Notes under the pieces: generated by a model
Told to the model about the DNA's origin: nothing
Databases searched by the model: none
The model's input: only the letters and a program-made list of their open reading frames with translations
DNA from: Tissierella creatinini
GTDB taxonomy: Bacteria > Bacillota > Clostridia > Tissierellales > Tissierellaceae
Reading direction: 5' to 3'
DNA length: 64,000 nt
Assembly: GCA_005046945.1 (NCBI GenBank)
Contig: SUSS01000005.1
Coordinates: 62,001-126,000 of the forward strand
Shown here: positions 24,128 through 34,626 of the stretch, piece by piece
Layout of the letters: every line of letters starts with the position of its first letter
How positions within the stretch are numbered: the stretch's first letter is position 1
Made by a program: the position numbers and the translations under genes

Positions 24128-26092
24128 ATGAATGAATTTAAAATAGAATCCACATATAAACCTACGGGAGATCAGCCTCAAGCCATTGATAAGCTGGTAC
24201 AAGGTCTTAATAACAATCTTAAGCATCAAGTTCTTTTAGGTGTTACAGGTTCTGGAAAGACCTTTACCATGGCAAATGTAATAGAGAAGGTTCAAAAACC
24301 CACTTTAGTAATTGCCCACAATAAGACCCTGGCATATCAGCTGGCCAGTGAATTTAAGGAGTATTTTCCAAATAATGCAGTTGAATACTTTGTTTCTTAC
24401 TACGATTACTATCAACCTGAGGCCTATGTGCCTCAGACCGATACCTTTATAGAAAAGGATTCATCCATAAATGATGAAATAGATAAGCTTCGTCACTCTG
24501 CTACTGCTTCCCTTTTCGAAAGAAGGGATGTAATAATAGTAGCTTCAGTATCCTGTATATACGGACTTGGAGACCCTATAGACTATGAAAACCTAACCCT
24601 TTCATTGCGTCCCGGTATGATTAAGGATAGGGATGAAATAATGAGAAAACTTATAGATATTCAGTATATGAGAAACGATATAAATTTTGAAAGAGGGACC
24701 TTTAGGTTAAGAGGCGACATACTGGAAATCTTTCCTGCTGCATCCAGTGAGAATACTATTAGAGTAGAATTTTTCGGAGATGAAATTGAAAGGCTTACAG
24801 AGGTAAATTATTTGACTGGGGAAGTAATTGGATATAGAAATCATGTATGGATATTTCCTGCTTCTCACTATGCTACTGCACCTGAAAAAGTTTCCAAGGC
24901 TATTGAAACCATAGAAGAAGAATTGGCAGAGACTATTAGAGACTTTAAGAATAAGGACAAACTATTGGAGGCCCAAAGGATAGAGCAGAGGACTAGGTAT
25001 GATATTGAAATGCTTAGTGAAATGGGCTTTTGCTCAGGTATAGAAAACTATTCTAGGCATATGAGTCAAAGGCCTCCAGGATCTAGGCCCTATACCCTAA
25101 TAGACTATTTTCCTGATGATTTTCTCATTATTGTAGATGAATCACATGTTACAATACCCCAAATTGGAGGTATGTATGAAGGGGACCGGTCTAGAAAGTC
25201 TAACCTGGTAGAATATGGCTTTAGACTTCCATCTGCCTTGGATAATAGACCCTTAAAGTTTAATGAGTTTGAAAGTATGGTAAACCAAATAATATATGTT
25301 TCAGCTACTCCAGGGACCTATGAATCAGAACATGCCCAAAATACAGTGGAGCAGATTATTAGACCAACAGGTCTTCTAGATCCAGTTATAGAAATACGAC
25401 CTACCAATAATCAGATAGATGATTTAGTAACAGAAATAAGAAAAACTGTAGAAAAAGAGGAGAGAGTTCTAGTTACTACCTTAACTAAGAAGATGGCGGA
25501 GGATTTAACCAACTACTTCAAGGAGATAGGCATCAAGGTAACCTATCTTCATTCAGATGTGGACACTATTGAAAGGATGGAGATTATCCGGGATTTAAGG
25601 CTAGGTAAGTATGATGTCCTTGTGGGTATAAACTTACTTCGTGAGGGCCTAGACTTGCCGGAGGTATCTCTAGTAGCCATATTGGATGCTGATAAGGAAG
25701 GATTTTTACGTAGTGCAACCTCCTTAATTCAGACTACAGGTAGGGCAGCGAGAAACGTGGATGGAAGGGTTATTATGTATGCTGATAATATTACAAAATC
25801 CATGGACAAAGCCATATCTGAAACCAATAGAAGAAGAGAAATTCAAGATAAATATAATAAAGACCATAATATTACCCCTAAATCCATAGTTAAGGGTGTA
25901 AGGCAAATTATAGAAGCTACTATAGTAGCGGAAGAAGAAGTCAAGTATGATGACACATTTACAAATGAAGAAATTGATGTTATGATAGTTGGGCTTGAGC
26001 AAGCTATGCTTAAGGCAGCAGAGGAATTGAACTTTGAGAAGGCAGCAGAGTTAAGGGATAAGATTATTGAACTAAAGAAGATGTTAAAATAG
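24128..26092 (+). CDS. uvrB: Excinuclease ABC subunit B
   Basis: 654 residues from ATG 24128, eight bases after AAAGGAG; the upstream in-frame start at 24083 would lie on the promoter transcript start and is rejected. UvrB is the DNA-opening helicase-like core of nucleotide excision repair. Walker A is [10 protein letters not shown], the damage-probing beta-hairpin includes [16 protein letters not shown], the helicase motif is VDESH, and conserved motif VI is QTTGRAARN. The C-terminal UVR segment ([17 protein letters not shown]) binds UvrC. It is followed 10 bases later by uvrA and controlled by a LexA box. Confidence 0.98.
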   Translation: MNEFKIESTYKPTGDQPQAIDKLVQGLNNNLKHQVLLGVTGSGKTFTMANVIEKVQKPTLVIAHNKTLAYQLASEFKEYFPNNAVEYFVSYYDYYQPEAYVPQTDTFIEKDSSINDEIDKLRHSATASLFERRDVIIVASVSCIYGLGDPIDYENLTLSLRPGMIKDRDEIMRKLIDIQYMRNDINFERGTFRLRGDILEIFPAASSENTIRVEFFGDEIERLTEVNYLTGEVIGYRNHVWIFPASHYATAPEKVSKAIETIEEELAETIRDFKNKDKLLEAQRIEQRTRYDIEMLSEMGFCSGIENYSRHMSQRPPGSRPYTLIDYFPDDFLIIVDESHVTIPQIGGMYEGDRSRKSNLVEYGFRLPSALDNRPLKFNEFESMVNQIIYVSATPGTYESEHAQNTVEQIIRPTGLLDPVIEIRPTNNQIDDLVTEIRKTVEKEERVLVTTLTKKMAEDLTNYFKEIGIKVTYLHSDVDTIERMEIIRDLRLGKYDVLVGINLLREGLDLPEVSLVAILDADKEGFLRSATSLIQTTGRAARNVDGRVIMYADNITKSMDKAISETNRRREIQDKYNKDHNITPKSIVKGVRQIIEATIVAEEEVKYDDTFTNEEIDVMIVGLEQAMLKAAEELNFEKAAELRDKIIELKKMLK

Positions 26093-26102
26093 AGGTGTAT
26101 TA

Positions 26103-28937
26103 ATGACAAAGAATCAAATAGTTATAAGGGGAGCTAAGGTAAACAATTTAAAGAATGTAAGTGTTAAGCTTCCTAGAGATAAATTTATAGTATTTACAGG
26201 ACTTTCTGGTTCTGGAAAATCCTCTCTTGCCTTTGATACCATATATGCAGAAGGTCAAAGAAGATATGTAGAATCTTTATCTAGTTATGCTAGACAGTTT
26301 CTAGGTCAGATGGATAAACCAGATGTTGAGTATATAGAGGGCTTGTCCCCTTCCATATCCATCGACCAGAAGACCACCTCTAAGAATCCCAGGTCTACAG
26401 TGGGAACAGTTACAGAAATATATGATTATCTAAGGCTTTTATACGCCAGGATAGGAACCCCCTATTGTCCTGAATGTGGTAAAGAAATTTCAAGTCAGAC
26501 AGTAGAGCAAATAGTAGATAAGATAATGGAATTTGATGAGAAAACAAGGATTCAAATCCTAGCCCCTATTATAAGGGGTAAGAAGGGTGAACATGTCAAG
26601 GTCCTTGAGGAGATTAAAAAAGAAGGTTATGTAAGACTGATAATTGACGGTCAACCTTATGAAATCTCAGATGATATAAAGCTAGCAAAGACTAAGAAAC
26701 ACGATATAGAGGTAGTAGTTGATAGGATTATAGTTAGGGAAGGGATAGAAAGCAGACTAGCAGAATCCATAGAGGCTGCCCTAAGACTAGGTGATGGCTT
26801 AGTCATTGCGGACTTAATGAATGGTGAAAGGGTTACCTTCAGCCAAAAGTTGGCATGTCCAGACCATAACATTGGAATAGAAGAGCTAAGTCCAAGGATG
26901 TTTTCCTTTAATAGTCCCTTTGGTATGTGTCCCACCTGTAATGGCCTTGGCTTTCATCAAGAAATTGACCCTGATCTCATAATTCCTAACAAGGATCTTA
27001 GCATAGCTCAGGGAGGAATTGCACCCTATAGTGGTTCTGCGGAGACCACCTACTATTATCAAATGTTTAGAACCATAGCAGAAAATCATGGTTTTAGCCT
27101 AGATCAACCTCTAAAGGATGCACCTCAAATAGTAATAGATGAGATCTTATATGGAACTAAAGAGGCTATCACCTTTATGTTCAATAGTCATTTTGATGAT
27201 GAAGGTATGAGGGAATATAAGGGGAAATTCGAGGGAGTAATCCCCAATCTAAATAGAAGGTATAAGTCCACTAATTCCAACTATATAAAGGACAAAATAG
27301 ATGAATATATGGTAGAAACACCCTGTCCATCTTGTCAGGGCGCTAGACTAAGAAGCGATGTATTGTCAGTAAGAATTAACGGATTAAATATTGCTGAGGC
27401 TACAGACCTATCAGTTCTAGAAGCATTGGAGTTTTTTCAAAATCTAAAGCTTACTGAAACCCAGGCCAAGATAGGAGACCAGATTCTCAGGGAAGTTCAT
27501 GATAGGCTGCTTTTCTTAAAGGAAGTAGGTCTAGACTACCTTACCCTTTCCAGAATGGCTGGTACCCTTTCAGGTGGAGAAGCACAGAGGATTAGATTGG
27601 CTACTCAGATTGGTTCTGCTCTGGTAGGAGTAGTATATGTACTTGATGAGCCAAGTATCGGACTCCATCAAAGAGACAATGATAAACTTATAAAGTCATT
27701 AAGGGGTCTTACTGATTTAGGCAATACCCTTATAGTTGTTGAGCATGATGAGGATACCATGTATGCAGCAGACCATATAGTGGATATCGGTCCAGGAGCC
27801 GGTATACATGGAGGAGAAATTGTGGCTCAAGGAACTATTGATGATATTATAAATACTCCTGAATCCATAACAGGTGCATATCTTTCAGGAAGGATGAAAA
27901 TTGAAATACCAGAGAAGAGAAAGCCAAGTAATGGAAAATGGCTCGAGATAATAGGCGCTAAGGAAAACAATCTAAAGAATATAGATGTGAAAATCCCTCT
28001 TGGGCTCTTTACCTGCGTTACTGGGGTTTCAGGTTCAGGGAAGTCTTCTCTAGTAAATGAAATCCTATATAAGTCACTTTCACAAAAGCTAATGCGGGCA
28101 AAGACTAAACCAGGAAACCATAAGGAGATAAAAGGGATTGAACACCTTGATAAGGTTATAGAAATAGATCAAAGTCCTATAGGCCGTACTCCAAGGTCAA
28201 ATCCTGCAACCTATACAGGGGTCTTTGACTATATAAGAGAGCTCTTTGCCATGACCAATGAGGCCAAGATGAGGGGCTATCAAAAAGGTAGATTTTCTTT
28301 TAATACTAAGGGAGGACGTTGTGAGGCTTGTAAGGGTGATGGAATCCTAACAGTTGAAATGCACTTCTTACCAGATGTATATGTACCTTGTGAAGTATGT
28401 AAAGGTAAGAGATATAATAGGGAAACCCTACAGGTTAAATACAAGGGTAAAACCATATCTGACGTCTTAGATATGACAATTGAAGAAGGCTTAGACTTCT
28501 TTCAAAATATACCTAAGATTAAACGTAAACTTCAGACTCTATTCGATGTGGGTCTAGGTTATGTAAAAATTGGGCAACCTTCCACTGAATTATCAGGTGG
28601 TGAAGCTCAGAGGGTTAAGTTAGCCACAGAATTATCTAGAAAGTCCACTGGAAAAACAATCTATATCTTGGACGAACCTACTACAGGCCTTCATAGCGCT
28701 GATATCCATAAATTAGTTAAAGTCTTAAATCAGCTTGTAGAAGGTGACAATACCGTAGTTGTCATTGAGCATAACCTAGATGTTATTAAGACAGCAGACT
28801 ATATCATAGATTTAGGCCCAGAGGGTGGAGATAAGGGAGGTACCATTGTAGGCACAGGCACTCCTGAAGAGATAGCATCAAATGAAAATTCCTATACAGG
28901 TCACTTTTTAAGGAAGGTATTGAATAAGAATAAGTAG
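26103..28937 (+). CDS. uvrA: Excinuclease ABC subunit A
   Basis: 944 residues, full length. Two ABC ATPase modules: Walker A motifs [13 protein letters not shown] (N-terminal) and [13 protein letters not shown] (C-terminal), each with LSGGEAQR signatures. Zinc-finger cysteines are in [24 protein letters not shown], and in the C-terminal CEACKGDG and CEVCKGKR. UvrA dimers find helix-distorting lesions and load UvrB. The gene is in one transcript with uvrB and so under the same LexA control. Ends in a long hairpin terminator. Confidence 0.98.
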   Translation: MTKNQIVIRGAKVNNLKNVSVKLPRDKFIVFTGLSGSGKSSLAFDTIYAEGQRRYVESLSSYARQFLGQMDKPDVEYIEGLSPSISIDQKTTSKNPRSTVGTVTEIYDYLRLLYARIGTPYCPECGKEISSQTVEQIVDKIMEFDEKTRIQILAPIIRGKKGEHVKVLEEIKKEGYVRLIIDGQPYEISDDIKLAKTKKHDIEVVVDRIIVREGIESRLAESIEAALRLGDGLVIADLMNGERVTFSQKLACPDHNIGIEELSPRMFSFNSPFGMCPTCNGLGFHQEIDPDLIIPNKDLSIAQGGIAPYSGSAETTYYYQMFRTIAENHGFSLDQPLKDAPQIVIDEILYGTKEAITFMFNSHFDDEGMREYKGKFEGVIPNLNRRYKSTNSNYIKDKIDEYMVETPCPSCQGARLRSDVLSVRINGLNIAEATDLSVLEALEFFQNLKLTETQAKIGDQILREVHDRLLFLKEVGLDYLTLSRMAGTLSGGEAQRIRLATQIGSALVGVVYVLDEPSIGLHQRDNDKLIKSLRGLTDLGNTLIVVEHDEDTMYAADHIVDIGPGAGIHGGEIVAQGTIDDIINTPESITGAYLSGRMKIEIPEKRKPSNGKWLEIIGAKENNLKNIDVKIPLGLFTCVTGVSGSGKSSLVNEILYKSLSQKLMRAKTKPGNHKEIKGIEHLDKVIEIDQSPIGRTPRSNPATYTGVFDYIRELFAMTNEAKMRGYQKGRFSFNTKGGRCEACKGDGILTVEMHFLPDVYVPCEVCKGKRYNRETLQVKYKGKTISDVLDMTIEEGLDFFQNIPKIKRKLQTLFDVGLGYVKIGQPSTELSGGEAQRVKLATELSRKSTGKTIYILDEPTTGLHSADIHKLVKVLNQLVEGDNTVVVIEHNLDVIKTADYIIDLGPEGGDKGGTIVGTGTPEEIASNENSYTGHFLRKVLNKNK

Positions 28938-28942
28938 ACAGT

Positions 28943-28985
28943 AAACTCCAGACCATTTTAATATGTTTTGGAGTTTATTTTTAAT
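28943..28985 (+). terminator. Probable terminator of uvrBA
   Basis: Arms AAACTCCA (28943-28950) and TGGAGTTT (28969-28976) with an 18-base loop, followed by ATTTTTAATAATTT. Confidence 0.6.
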
Positions 28986-29058
28986 AATTTGTTCATAATC
29001 CATTTAATTGGGTAGTATTATACAAAGTGATTTTTTTAATACATAAGGAGGAATGTTT

Positions 29059-30330
29059 ATGAAAAAGCAATTTTTGAAGGTGGTACTTATATTTACCATG
29101 TTATTGGCGATTTCAACTGTATCTTCTGCTGAAGGCGATATTATAGTTAGAATTGATTCGCAACCAGTAGTATTTACAGAAAACTCAGGAGCACCCTTTA
29201 TCGACAATAACGATAGAACCTTAGTGCCTTTGAGAGTGACTATGGAATCCTATGGTACTCAGGTAGAATGGAATCCTGATACAAGAATAGCTACAGTTAA
29301 AAAAGATGATGTGACTGTAGAGGTACCTCTTGGACAGAAATATATTTTAAAAAATGGCCAAGAAATACTTATAGACACTGAATCAGTAATTAAAGAAGAC
29401 AGAACTTACCTACCAATTAGGGCCGTTATTGAGGCATTTGGATCAGAAGTTCAATGGGATAAGCATACCAAGACTGTAGTTATAACAAGTAAGCCTTTTG
29501 ATGCAAGAAGCCTTTTATTAGATGCCTATAATAAGACCTATGATTGGAAAAACTATGGCATGGAAATGAAGATGCTGATGGTAATGCCTACCCTTGATGA
29601 ACTTGGTAATATTGTTGAAATGCAAATGGATATGGATATGGATATGACAATATTCATGGCTCCTATGAAGATAAAATCAACAGCTGAAGCTGAGATTGAT
29701 ATGGGTCCAATGAAGATGAAACAGCCTGTTATGGATATGTATATGACCTTAGAAGATGATACTTTTACCACTTATATGGGGACCTATGATGAAGAAGGAA
29801 AAGTAAGCTGGTTAAAGACCATTGATGAGAATGAAGGGTTCAAAGACCTAATGGATATAGAAAAGAGTAAAGACTTAAATGAAGCTTCGATTAAGGATGT
29901 TAAGTATCTTGGTGATTATACAGTAAATGGGACCCTATTACAAAAATTTGAAAATACGACTTCCTTTGAAGCCTATAATGACTTAATGGGTTCCTATATG
30001 GGTATGCTTTCCAGCTCCGCAAGTGAAGATATGATGGGATTTGAAATGCTTAAGAATATGAACGATATAGTATTTATTGTGTATGTTGACAAGGCAACTG
30101 GCCAAGTTGTTTCTTATGAAATGGATTTAAGCCCACTATTCATTTCCATGATGGAGGCCCTTGGAGAAAGTACGGAAGCTTCTCAAGAAGAAATGGAAAT
30201 GCTAAAATCATTAAAGATGACTACTATAATGAAAGTGAAGGATATAAATACAGCAGAGGACTTTGAAATTCCAGAGGAAGCATTAAATGCTAAATTAGTT
30301 GAGGATATAGTAGCCGAAGAAGTAGAATAG
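29059..30330 (+). CDS. Secreted stalk-domain (copper amine oxidase N-like) protein with a Met-rich central region
   Basis: 423 residues from ATG 29059, seven bases after AAGGAGG (the ATG at 29053 is too close). A signal peptide (FTMLLAISTVSSAEG) is followed by two stalk-domain repeats at about 25-145 (DNNDRTLVPLRVTMESYG and EDRTYLPIRAVIEAFGSEVQW), a copper amine oxidase N-terminal-like fold with no enzyme activity of its own. From about 150 to 420 is a lipoprotein-like beta domain resembling DUF6612/LolA-type proteins. Roughly residues 170-240 hold about 20 methionines, many in Met-x-Met patterns (EMQMDMDMDM, MGPMKMKQ). Its role is unknown and metal binding is only a possibility. Confidence 0.7.
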   Translation: MKKQFLKVVLIFTMLLAISTVSSAEGDIIVRIDSQPVVFTENSGAPFIDNNDRTLVPLRVTMESYGTQVEWNPDTRIATVKKDDVTVEVPLGQKYILKNGQEILIDTESVIKEDRTYLPIRAVIEAFGSEVQWDKHTKTVVITSKPFDARSLLLDAYNKTYDWKNYGMEMKMLMVMPTLDELGNIVEMQMDMDMDMTIFMAPMKIKSTAEAEIDMGPMKMKQPVMDMYMTLEDDTFTTYMGTYDEEGKVSWLKTIDENEGFKDLMDIEKSKDLNEASIKDVKYLGDYTVNGTLLQKFENTTSFEAYNDLMGSYMGMLSSSASEDMMGFEMLKNMNDIVFIVYVDKATGQVVSYEMDLSPLFISMMEALGESTEASQEEMEMLKSLKMTTIMKVKDINTAEDFEIPEEALNAKLVEDIVAEEVE

Positions 30331-30347
30331 GTTTTGTGAAACTTTGG

Positions 30348-30382
30348 TGCCACTGGGTAAGAATCCAGTGGCATTAATTTTT
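30348..30382 (+). terminator. Terminator of the stalk-domain gene
   Basis: A nine-base stem TGCCACTGG / CCAGTGGCA with an eight-base loop and a TTAATTTTT tail. Confidence 0.85.
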
Positions 30383-30403
30383 AAGAAAGTGAGAAGGAAT
30401 ATA

Positions 30404-30988
30404 ATGTGTGGAAGATATGCTTTAGAAGCAGATATAGATGAGTTAATTGAGAGATACAAGGCTATTGTTATAGATAGTAATTTCTATGGAAGTAGTGAAA
30501 TTTTTCCAACAGATAAGGTTCCCATAGTAAGGCAAGCTGATAAGGTTCAAATAGAAAATTTAAAATGGGGATTTATGCCTAGCTTTGCCAAGAAGCCATT
30601 GATAAATGCAAGGGCAGAGACAGTAGATATTAAAACAACTTTTAAAGATAGCTTTTTCAATAGGAGATGTATAATTCCTGCTACTAATTTTTTTGAATGG
30701 GAGAAGGTAGATGATAAAAAAGTTAAAAGGACAATTAATATAAGAGAGGAGAAAATATTTTCCATTGCGGGGCTTTATAGTGGCTTTTATGATAAAGAAG
30801 GTAAGGGGTTTGAGGCATTTGTAATATTGACAACCCAAGCAAACGAGTCTATTGCGAATATTCATAACCGAATGCCTGTAATAATTCCTAAAGATGAAGA
30901 ATATATTTGGTTAGATAAAGAAAACAAGAATCCGGCAGTACTTAAGGAAATATTAAGTCCATGGAAAACAAACATGATATATAAATAA
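30404..30988 (+). CDS. HMCES/YedK-type abasic-site crosslinking protein (SRAP domain)
   Basis: 194 residues from ATG 30404, which puts the essential Cys at position 2 (MCGRYAL); removal of Met exposes the catalytic cysteine. Earlier in-frame starts lie inside the upstream terminator and are rejected. Further SRAP motifs: KWGFMPSFAKKPLINARAETV (Asn and Glu of the active site), RRCIIPATNFFEWEK, FSIAGLYSGF, and TTQANESIANIHNRMPVII with the conserved His. The family forms a thiazolidine crosslink with abasic sites in single-stranded DNA to protect them. It lies near uvrBA, though no LexA box was found at this gene. Confidence 0.92.
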   Translation: MCGRYALEADIDELIERYKAIVIDSNFYGSSEIFPTDKVPIVRQADKVQIENLKWGFMPSFAKKPLINARAETVDIKTTFKDSFFNRRCIIPATNFFEWEKVDDKKVKRTINIREEKIFSIAGLYSGFYDKEGKGFEAFVILTTQANESIANIHNRMPVIIPKDEEYIWLDKENKNPAVLKEILSPWKTNMIYK

Positions 30989-31057
30989 CAATGAACTTCA
31001 ATGCCATGACCCCATACTGAATGTAATAACTTATTATAACTAATAGAGTAAAAAGTA

Positions 31058-31086
31058 TTGCATAATTCATACTTAGATAATATAAT
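31058..31086 (+). promoter_or_regulatory. Promoter of the amino acid ABC transporter operon
   Basis: TTGCAT (31058-31063) and TATAAT (31081-31086) with a 17-base spacer, 36 bases before the start codon. The 133-base intergenic region shows no riboswitch-like or T-box fold. Confidence 0.7.
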
Positions 31087-31121
31087 AAATTTATTAATGT
31101 TTTGTCATAGGAGGTATTAAA

Positions 31122-31970
31122 GTGTTTAAGAAATTATTGATTACAGTATTAGTAGTAAGTATGTTAGTAGTATTAGGTGCTTGTGCAAATACAAATACTC
31201 CAGCAGAAACTCCTACAGAAACCCCAGCAGAAACCCCTGCAGAAACCCCGGCGGAAGGTAAAGTTGGGCAAATTAAGGCAGCAGGAAAGATAGTCTTAGG
31301 TACTGCAGCAGATTATCCACCATATGAATTCCATAAATTAATCGATGGAAAAGATGAAATTGTTGGATTCGATATCGAAATAGCTAAATTAATAGCTAAG
31401 GATTTAGGTGTGGAGTTAGAAATAGTAGATATGAAGTTTGATGGACTTCTACCAGCTTTAGTAACTGATGATATTGACTTTGTAATAGCAGGTATGGTTG
31501 CAAATGAAGAAAGATCAAAGACTGTTGATTTTTCAATTCCATACTATGCAGCTAGACAAAGAATGGTAGTTAGAGCGGAAGATAAGGATATATACAAGAG
31601 TCCTGCTGACTTAGCAGGAAAGTCTGTAGGAGCACAAAAAACTACTATTCAAGAGGAAATAGCTTTAGAACAATTTGCTGAATCTCAATACGTAGGTTTA
31701 AGCAAGATAACGGATTTAATATTAGAACTTCAAAATAAGAAGATTGATGCAGTAATCCTTGCAGAACCAGTAGCAAAAGCATATGTGGCACAAAATAGTG
31801 CTTTACACCTTCCAGAATTAGACTTAGGTTCTGAGGATGGAGTAGCAATAGCTGTTAACAAGGGAAACACTGATTTAGTTGAAGAGTTCAATAGAATTTT
31901 AGAAGGCTATCTGGCTGATGGAACTATAGAAAATCTTATTGTAGAAGCAACTAAACTATCAGAAGAATAA
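31122..31970 (+). CDS. Polar amino acid ABC transporter substrate-binding lipoprotein
   Basis: 282 residues, GTG start behind AGGAGG. A lipoprotein signal with lipobox LGAC (Cys21) is followed by a low-complexity linker of repeated TPAE units (about 25-43), then a family 3 solute-binding domain. Ligand-site segments are GTAADYPPYEF, IVGFDIEIAKLIAKDLGVELEIVDMKFDGLLPAL, VDFVIAGM, NEERSKTVDFSIPYY, and VGAQKTTIQE. The FDGLLPAL and AGMxxxxER patterns are typical of arginine/lysine/glutamine-type binders, but the ligand cannot be named. It is the first gene of a three-gene importer and is separated from the permease by a hairpin. Confidence 0.92.
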   Translation: MFKKLLITVLVVSMLVVLGACANTNTPAETPTETPAETPAETPAEGKVGQIKAAGKIVLGTAADYPPYEFHKLIDGKDEIVGFDIEIAKLIAKDLGVELEIVDMKFDGLLPALVTDDIDFVIAGMVANEERSKTVDFSIPYYAARQRMVVRAEDKDIYKSPADLAGKSVGAQKTTIQEEIALEQFAESQYVGLSKITDLILELQNKKIDAVILAEPVAKAYVAQNSALHLPELDLGSEDGVAIAVNKGNTDLVEEFNRILEGYLADGTIENLIVEATKLSEE

Positions 31971-31983
31971 TCAATAAAAGTTA

Positions 31984-32009
31984 AGGCAAAAGAGTTTACT
32001 CTTTTGCCT
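31984..32009 (+). terminator. Hairpin between binding-protein and permease genes (partial terminator or mRNA stabiliser)
   Basis: An eleven-base perfect stem AGGCAAAAGAG / CTCTTTTGCCT with a TTTA loop, followed by CTATTT, a weak T-run. Such hairpins often let binding protein be made in excess over the membrane parts. Confidence 0.65.
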
Positions 32010-32033
32010 CTATTTAAGTAAGGGAGGATCCAT

Positions 32034-32717
32034 TTGGAAATTATAACAAACATTGTAGAATTTCTCTCTAAATATTATTCATATTTTCTAAAGGGAACAT
32101 TTACTACTTTGCAGATTTCATTCTTTGGAGTTATATTTGGTTCCTTAGTTGGAGTATTAATAAGTTTAATGAGATTATCAAGTAAAAAGATTATTAGCAG
32201 GATTGCAAGAGTATATATTGAAATAGTAAGAGGAACCCCATTATTACTTCAACTTTATATTGTTTTCTATGGTTTACCCATGTTTATTCCTCTACCGGAA
32301 TCAAGAATGTTCCTGGGAACACTAGCTGTATTATTGAATAGTGCTGCTTATGTAGCTGAAATTATAAGGGCCGGAATCCAATCCATCGATAGGGGGCAGA
32401 TGGAAGCAGCTAGGTCCTTAGGTATGAGACATGGTGTAAGTATGAGATACATAATCATACCACAAGCCTTTAAGAACATATTACCAGCCATGGGTAACGA
32501 ATTTATTGTATTGATAAAGGAATCTGCAATTATTTCAACCATAGCTATTCCTGATTTAATGTATAATGCAGATACTTTAAGAGGAATTACCTATAAGCCT
32601 TTCATGCCTTTGGTAATAGCAGGTGTAATATATTTTATCATTACATTTACTCTTTCAAAGATCTTAGGAATACTTGAAAGGAGGTTAGCTGCCAGTGATC
32701 AAGGTAGTGAAGCTTAA
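32034..32717 (+). CDS. Amino acid ABC transporter permease
   Basis: 227 residues, TTG start behind GGGAGGATC. HisM/GlnP-type membrane subunit with about five transmembrane helices. The family block [19 protein letters not shown] and the ATPase-contact EAA loop [29 protein letters not shown] are intact. It forms the membrane channel with the ATPase encoded next, whose gene overlaps by 23 bases. Confidence 0.94.
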   Translation: MEIITNIVEFLSKYYSYFLKGTFTTLQISFFGVIFGSLVGVLISLMRLSSKKIISRIARVYIEIVRGTPLLLQLYIVFYGLPMFIPLPESRMFLGTLAVLLNSAAYVAEIIRAGIQSIDRGQMEAARSLGMRHGVSMRYIIIPQAFKNILPAMGNEFIVLIKESAIISTIAIPDLMYNADTLRGITYKPFMPLVIAGVIYFIITFTLSKILGILERRLAASDQGSEA

Positions 32718-33420
32718 CAAAAAATTTGGAAAATTACATGTTTTAAAGGATATTGATGAGCATATTAAAAAGGGTGAAGTTGTAGTTGTTATTGGGCCAA
32801 GTGGTTCAGGAAAGTCTACTTTTTTGAGGTGTCTAAACCTCTTAGAACAACCATCTAGCGGAGAAATTATCTTTGATGGTAAATCTATTACCGATAAAAA
32901 CAACGATATCAATAAACAAAGAGAAAAGATGGGAATGGTGTTTCAACAATTCAACTTATTTCCTCATTTAACAGTACTGGACAATATAACCATAGCACCT
33001 ATCAAAGTTAAGAATATGAAGAAGGTAGAGGCTGAAGAAATAGCCATGAAACTTCTTAAGAGAATAGGTCTAGAGGACAAGGCAAATACCTATCCAAATA
33101 AACTTTCAGGTGGTCAAAAGCAAAGAATCGCCATAGTAAGAGCATTAGCCATGAATCCTGAGGTGATGCTTTTCGATGAGCCAACATCGGCATTAGACCC
33201 TGAAATGGTAGGAGAAGTACTTGATGTAATGAAATCCCTGGCTAAAGATGGAATGACTATGATAGTTGTAACTCACGAAATGGGATTTGCCAAAGAAGTT
33301 GGAGATAGGGTAATATTCATGGATGAAGGAAGAATTCTAGAACAGGGAACACCTAAAGAATTATTCAACAATCCAAAGAATCCAAGAACTCAAGACTTTT
33401 TAAAGAAAATATTAGTATAA
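32695..33420 (+). CDS. Amino acid ABC transporter ATP-binding protein
   Basis: 241 residues, GTG start overlapping the permease end, with AAGGAGG upstream. GlnQ/HisP family: Walker [14 protein letters not shown]-loop [12 protein letters not shown], signature LSGGQKQR, Walker [16 protein letters not shown], and the H-loop VTHEMGFA. The downstream [17 protein letters not shown] is standard for the polar amino acid group. It completes the importer of the two preceding genes. Confidence 0.95.
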   Translation: MIKVVKLNKKFGKLHVLKDIDEHIKKGEVVVVIGPSGSGKSTFLRCLNLLEQPSSGEIIFDGKSITDKNNDINKQREKMGMVFQQFNLFPHLTVLDNITIAPIKVKNMKKVEAEEIAMKLLKRIGLEDKANTYPNKLSGGQKQRIAIVRALAMNPEVMLFDEPTSALDPEMVGEVLDVMKSLAKDGMTMIVVTHEMGFAKEVGDRVIFMDEGRILEQGTPKELFNNPKNPRTQDFLKKILV

Positions 33421-33425
33421 ACTGT

Positions 33426-33465
33426 AGAACCGACCTGAAGCATTGGGACGGTTCTTTTTGTTTTA
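33426..33465 (+). terminator. Terminator of the amino acid importer operon
   Basis: Arms AGAACCG (33426-33432) and CGGTTCT (33449-33455), then TTTTGTTTT. Confidence 0.75.
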
Positions 33466-33540
33466 AAGCTTCTAAATACTGGCATAGGAACTTTTTCTGT
33501 AGTATAATAGTGAAGATGTTAGAGCTTAATGAGGTGCTAA

Positions 33541-34626
33541 ATGATTAACATAATGATTGTATTTTCAATAATTGCAGGAATAGATAAAATATTGGGTAAT
33601 AAACTTGGTTTAGGTCTTAAATTTGACGAAGGCTTTAAAGCCATGGGAGGGCTTGCCCTTACCATTATTGGTATATATAGCTTGTCTCCAATAATTGCAA
33701 AGCTTGTGGTACCCATATTGACGCCACTGGCAAATCTTATGAATACAGACCCTTCCGTTTTTATAAGCAGTATTTTAGCTGTGGACTTAGGCGGCTATTC
33801 AACTAGTATGGAAATAGCCAATAGCTCATTGATTGGAAGCTTTAACGGCTTGATTTTAGCATCAATGCTGGGAGCTACTATTTCATTTACCATCCCTGTG
33901 GCTTTGAATATAGTGTCTATTAAGGATTATCCGTATTTTACCAAGGGGATACTATCAGGAATTGTAACTGTGCCTATTGGAATGTTTGTATCAGGCCTTT
34001 TTATGAAGGTTCCAATAATGGATATAATTTCAAACCTTATCCCTGTAGTTCTATTTTCATTGCCTATTGCTTGGGGGTTGGTAAAACAACAGGGTCTTAT
34101 GATTAAGATCTTTAATATTCTTGGAAAGCTGATTTCCATGATTTGCACCCTTGGACTAATACTTAGTATTTTGGAATTCACTTTTGATATAGTAATAATT
34201 GAAGGAATGCTTCCCTTTGAAGAAGGAATTATTATAGTAGCTGGAATTTGTATAATTCTGTCAGGAGCATACCCCTTGTTATATCTACTATCTAATAAAA
34301 TGAATAAAATTCTTAAAAGAATCAAAGAAAAATATGATTTAGACCAATACTCAGTTCTTGGACTTATTTCCTCCTTAGCAAGTTGTATACCCATGCTTGG
34401 TGTATATGAGAAGATGAACTGGAAGGGTAAGATACTAAATGGAGCTTTTGCGGTTAGTGGAGCCTTTACATTTGGAGGTCAATTAGGATATGTGTCCTCA
34501 GTAGCTCCCCAATACGTAAATCCATTTATTTTAGGTAAGCTTGCTGGAGGTTTGGCAGCCCTTGGTCTAGGATTAATATTAATTAAGATAGAAAAACCTA
34601 AGGAGGAATTGGAATATGAAGGTTAA
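33541..34626 (+). CDS. EutH-family ethanolamine permease-like protein
   Basis: 361 residues with about ten transmembrane helices. Family features: GLKFDEGFKAMGGLALTIIGIYSLSP at the N-terminus, ILAVDLGGYSTSMEIA, GATISFTIPVAL, a SLASCIPMLGVYEKMNWKGKILNGAFAVSGAFTFGGQLGYV block, and the final QYVNPFILGKLAGGLAAL. In Salmonella EutH helps ethanolamine entry at low pH. No eut enzymes or microcompartment genes occur in this window; the partner is aminopeptidase P, whose start overlaps this gene's end by 11 bases. The transported substrate is therefore open. A weak promoter (TATAAT at 33503) precedes it. Confidence 0.85.
   Translation: MINIMIVFSIIAGIDKILGNKLGLGLKFDEGFKAMGGLALTIIGIYSLSPIIAKLVVPILTPLANLMNTDPSVFISSILAVDLGGYSTSMEIANSSLIGSFNGLILASMLGATISFTIPVALNIVSIKDYPYFTKGILSGIVTVPIGMFVSGLFMKVPIMDIISNLIPVVLFSLPIAWGLVKQQGLMIKIFNILGKLISMICTLGLILSILEFTFDIVIIEGMLPFEEGIIIVAGICIILSGAYPLLYLLSNKMNKILKRIKEKYDLDQYSVLGLISSLASCIPMLGVYEKMNWKGKILNGAFAVSGAFTFGGQLGYVSSVAPQYVNPFILGKLAGGLAALGLGLILIKIEKPKEELEYEG

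Noticed and set aside
30989-31121. Riboswitch upstream of the amino acid ABC transporter
   Set aside because: The region holds a good promoter with only a short leader after it; no lysine, glycine or SAM riboswitch core was seen.
33927-34394. 155-residue ORF antisense to the EutH-family gene
   Set aside because: No RBS or family pattern; it is the reverse shadow of a well-supported membrane protein.
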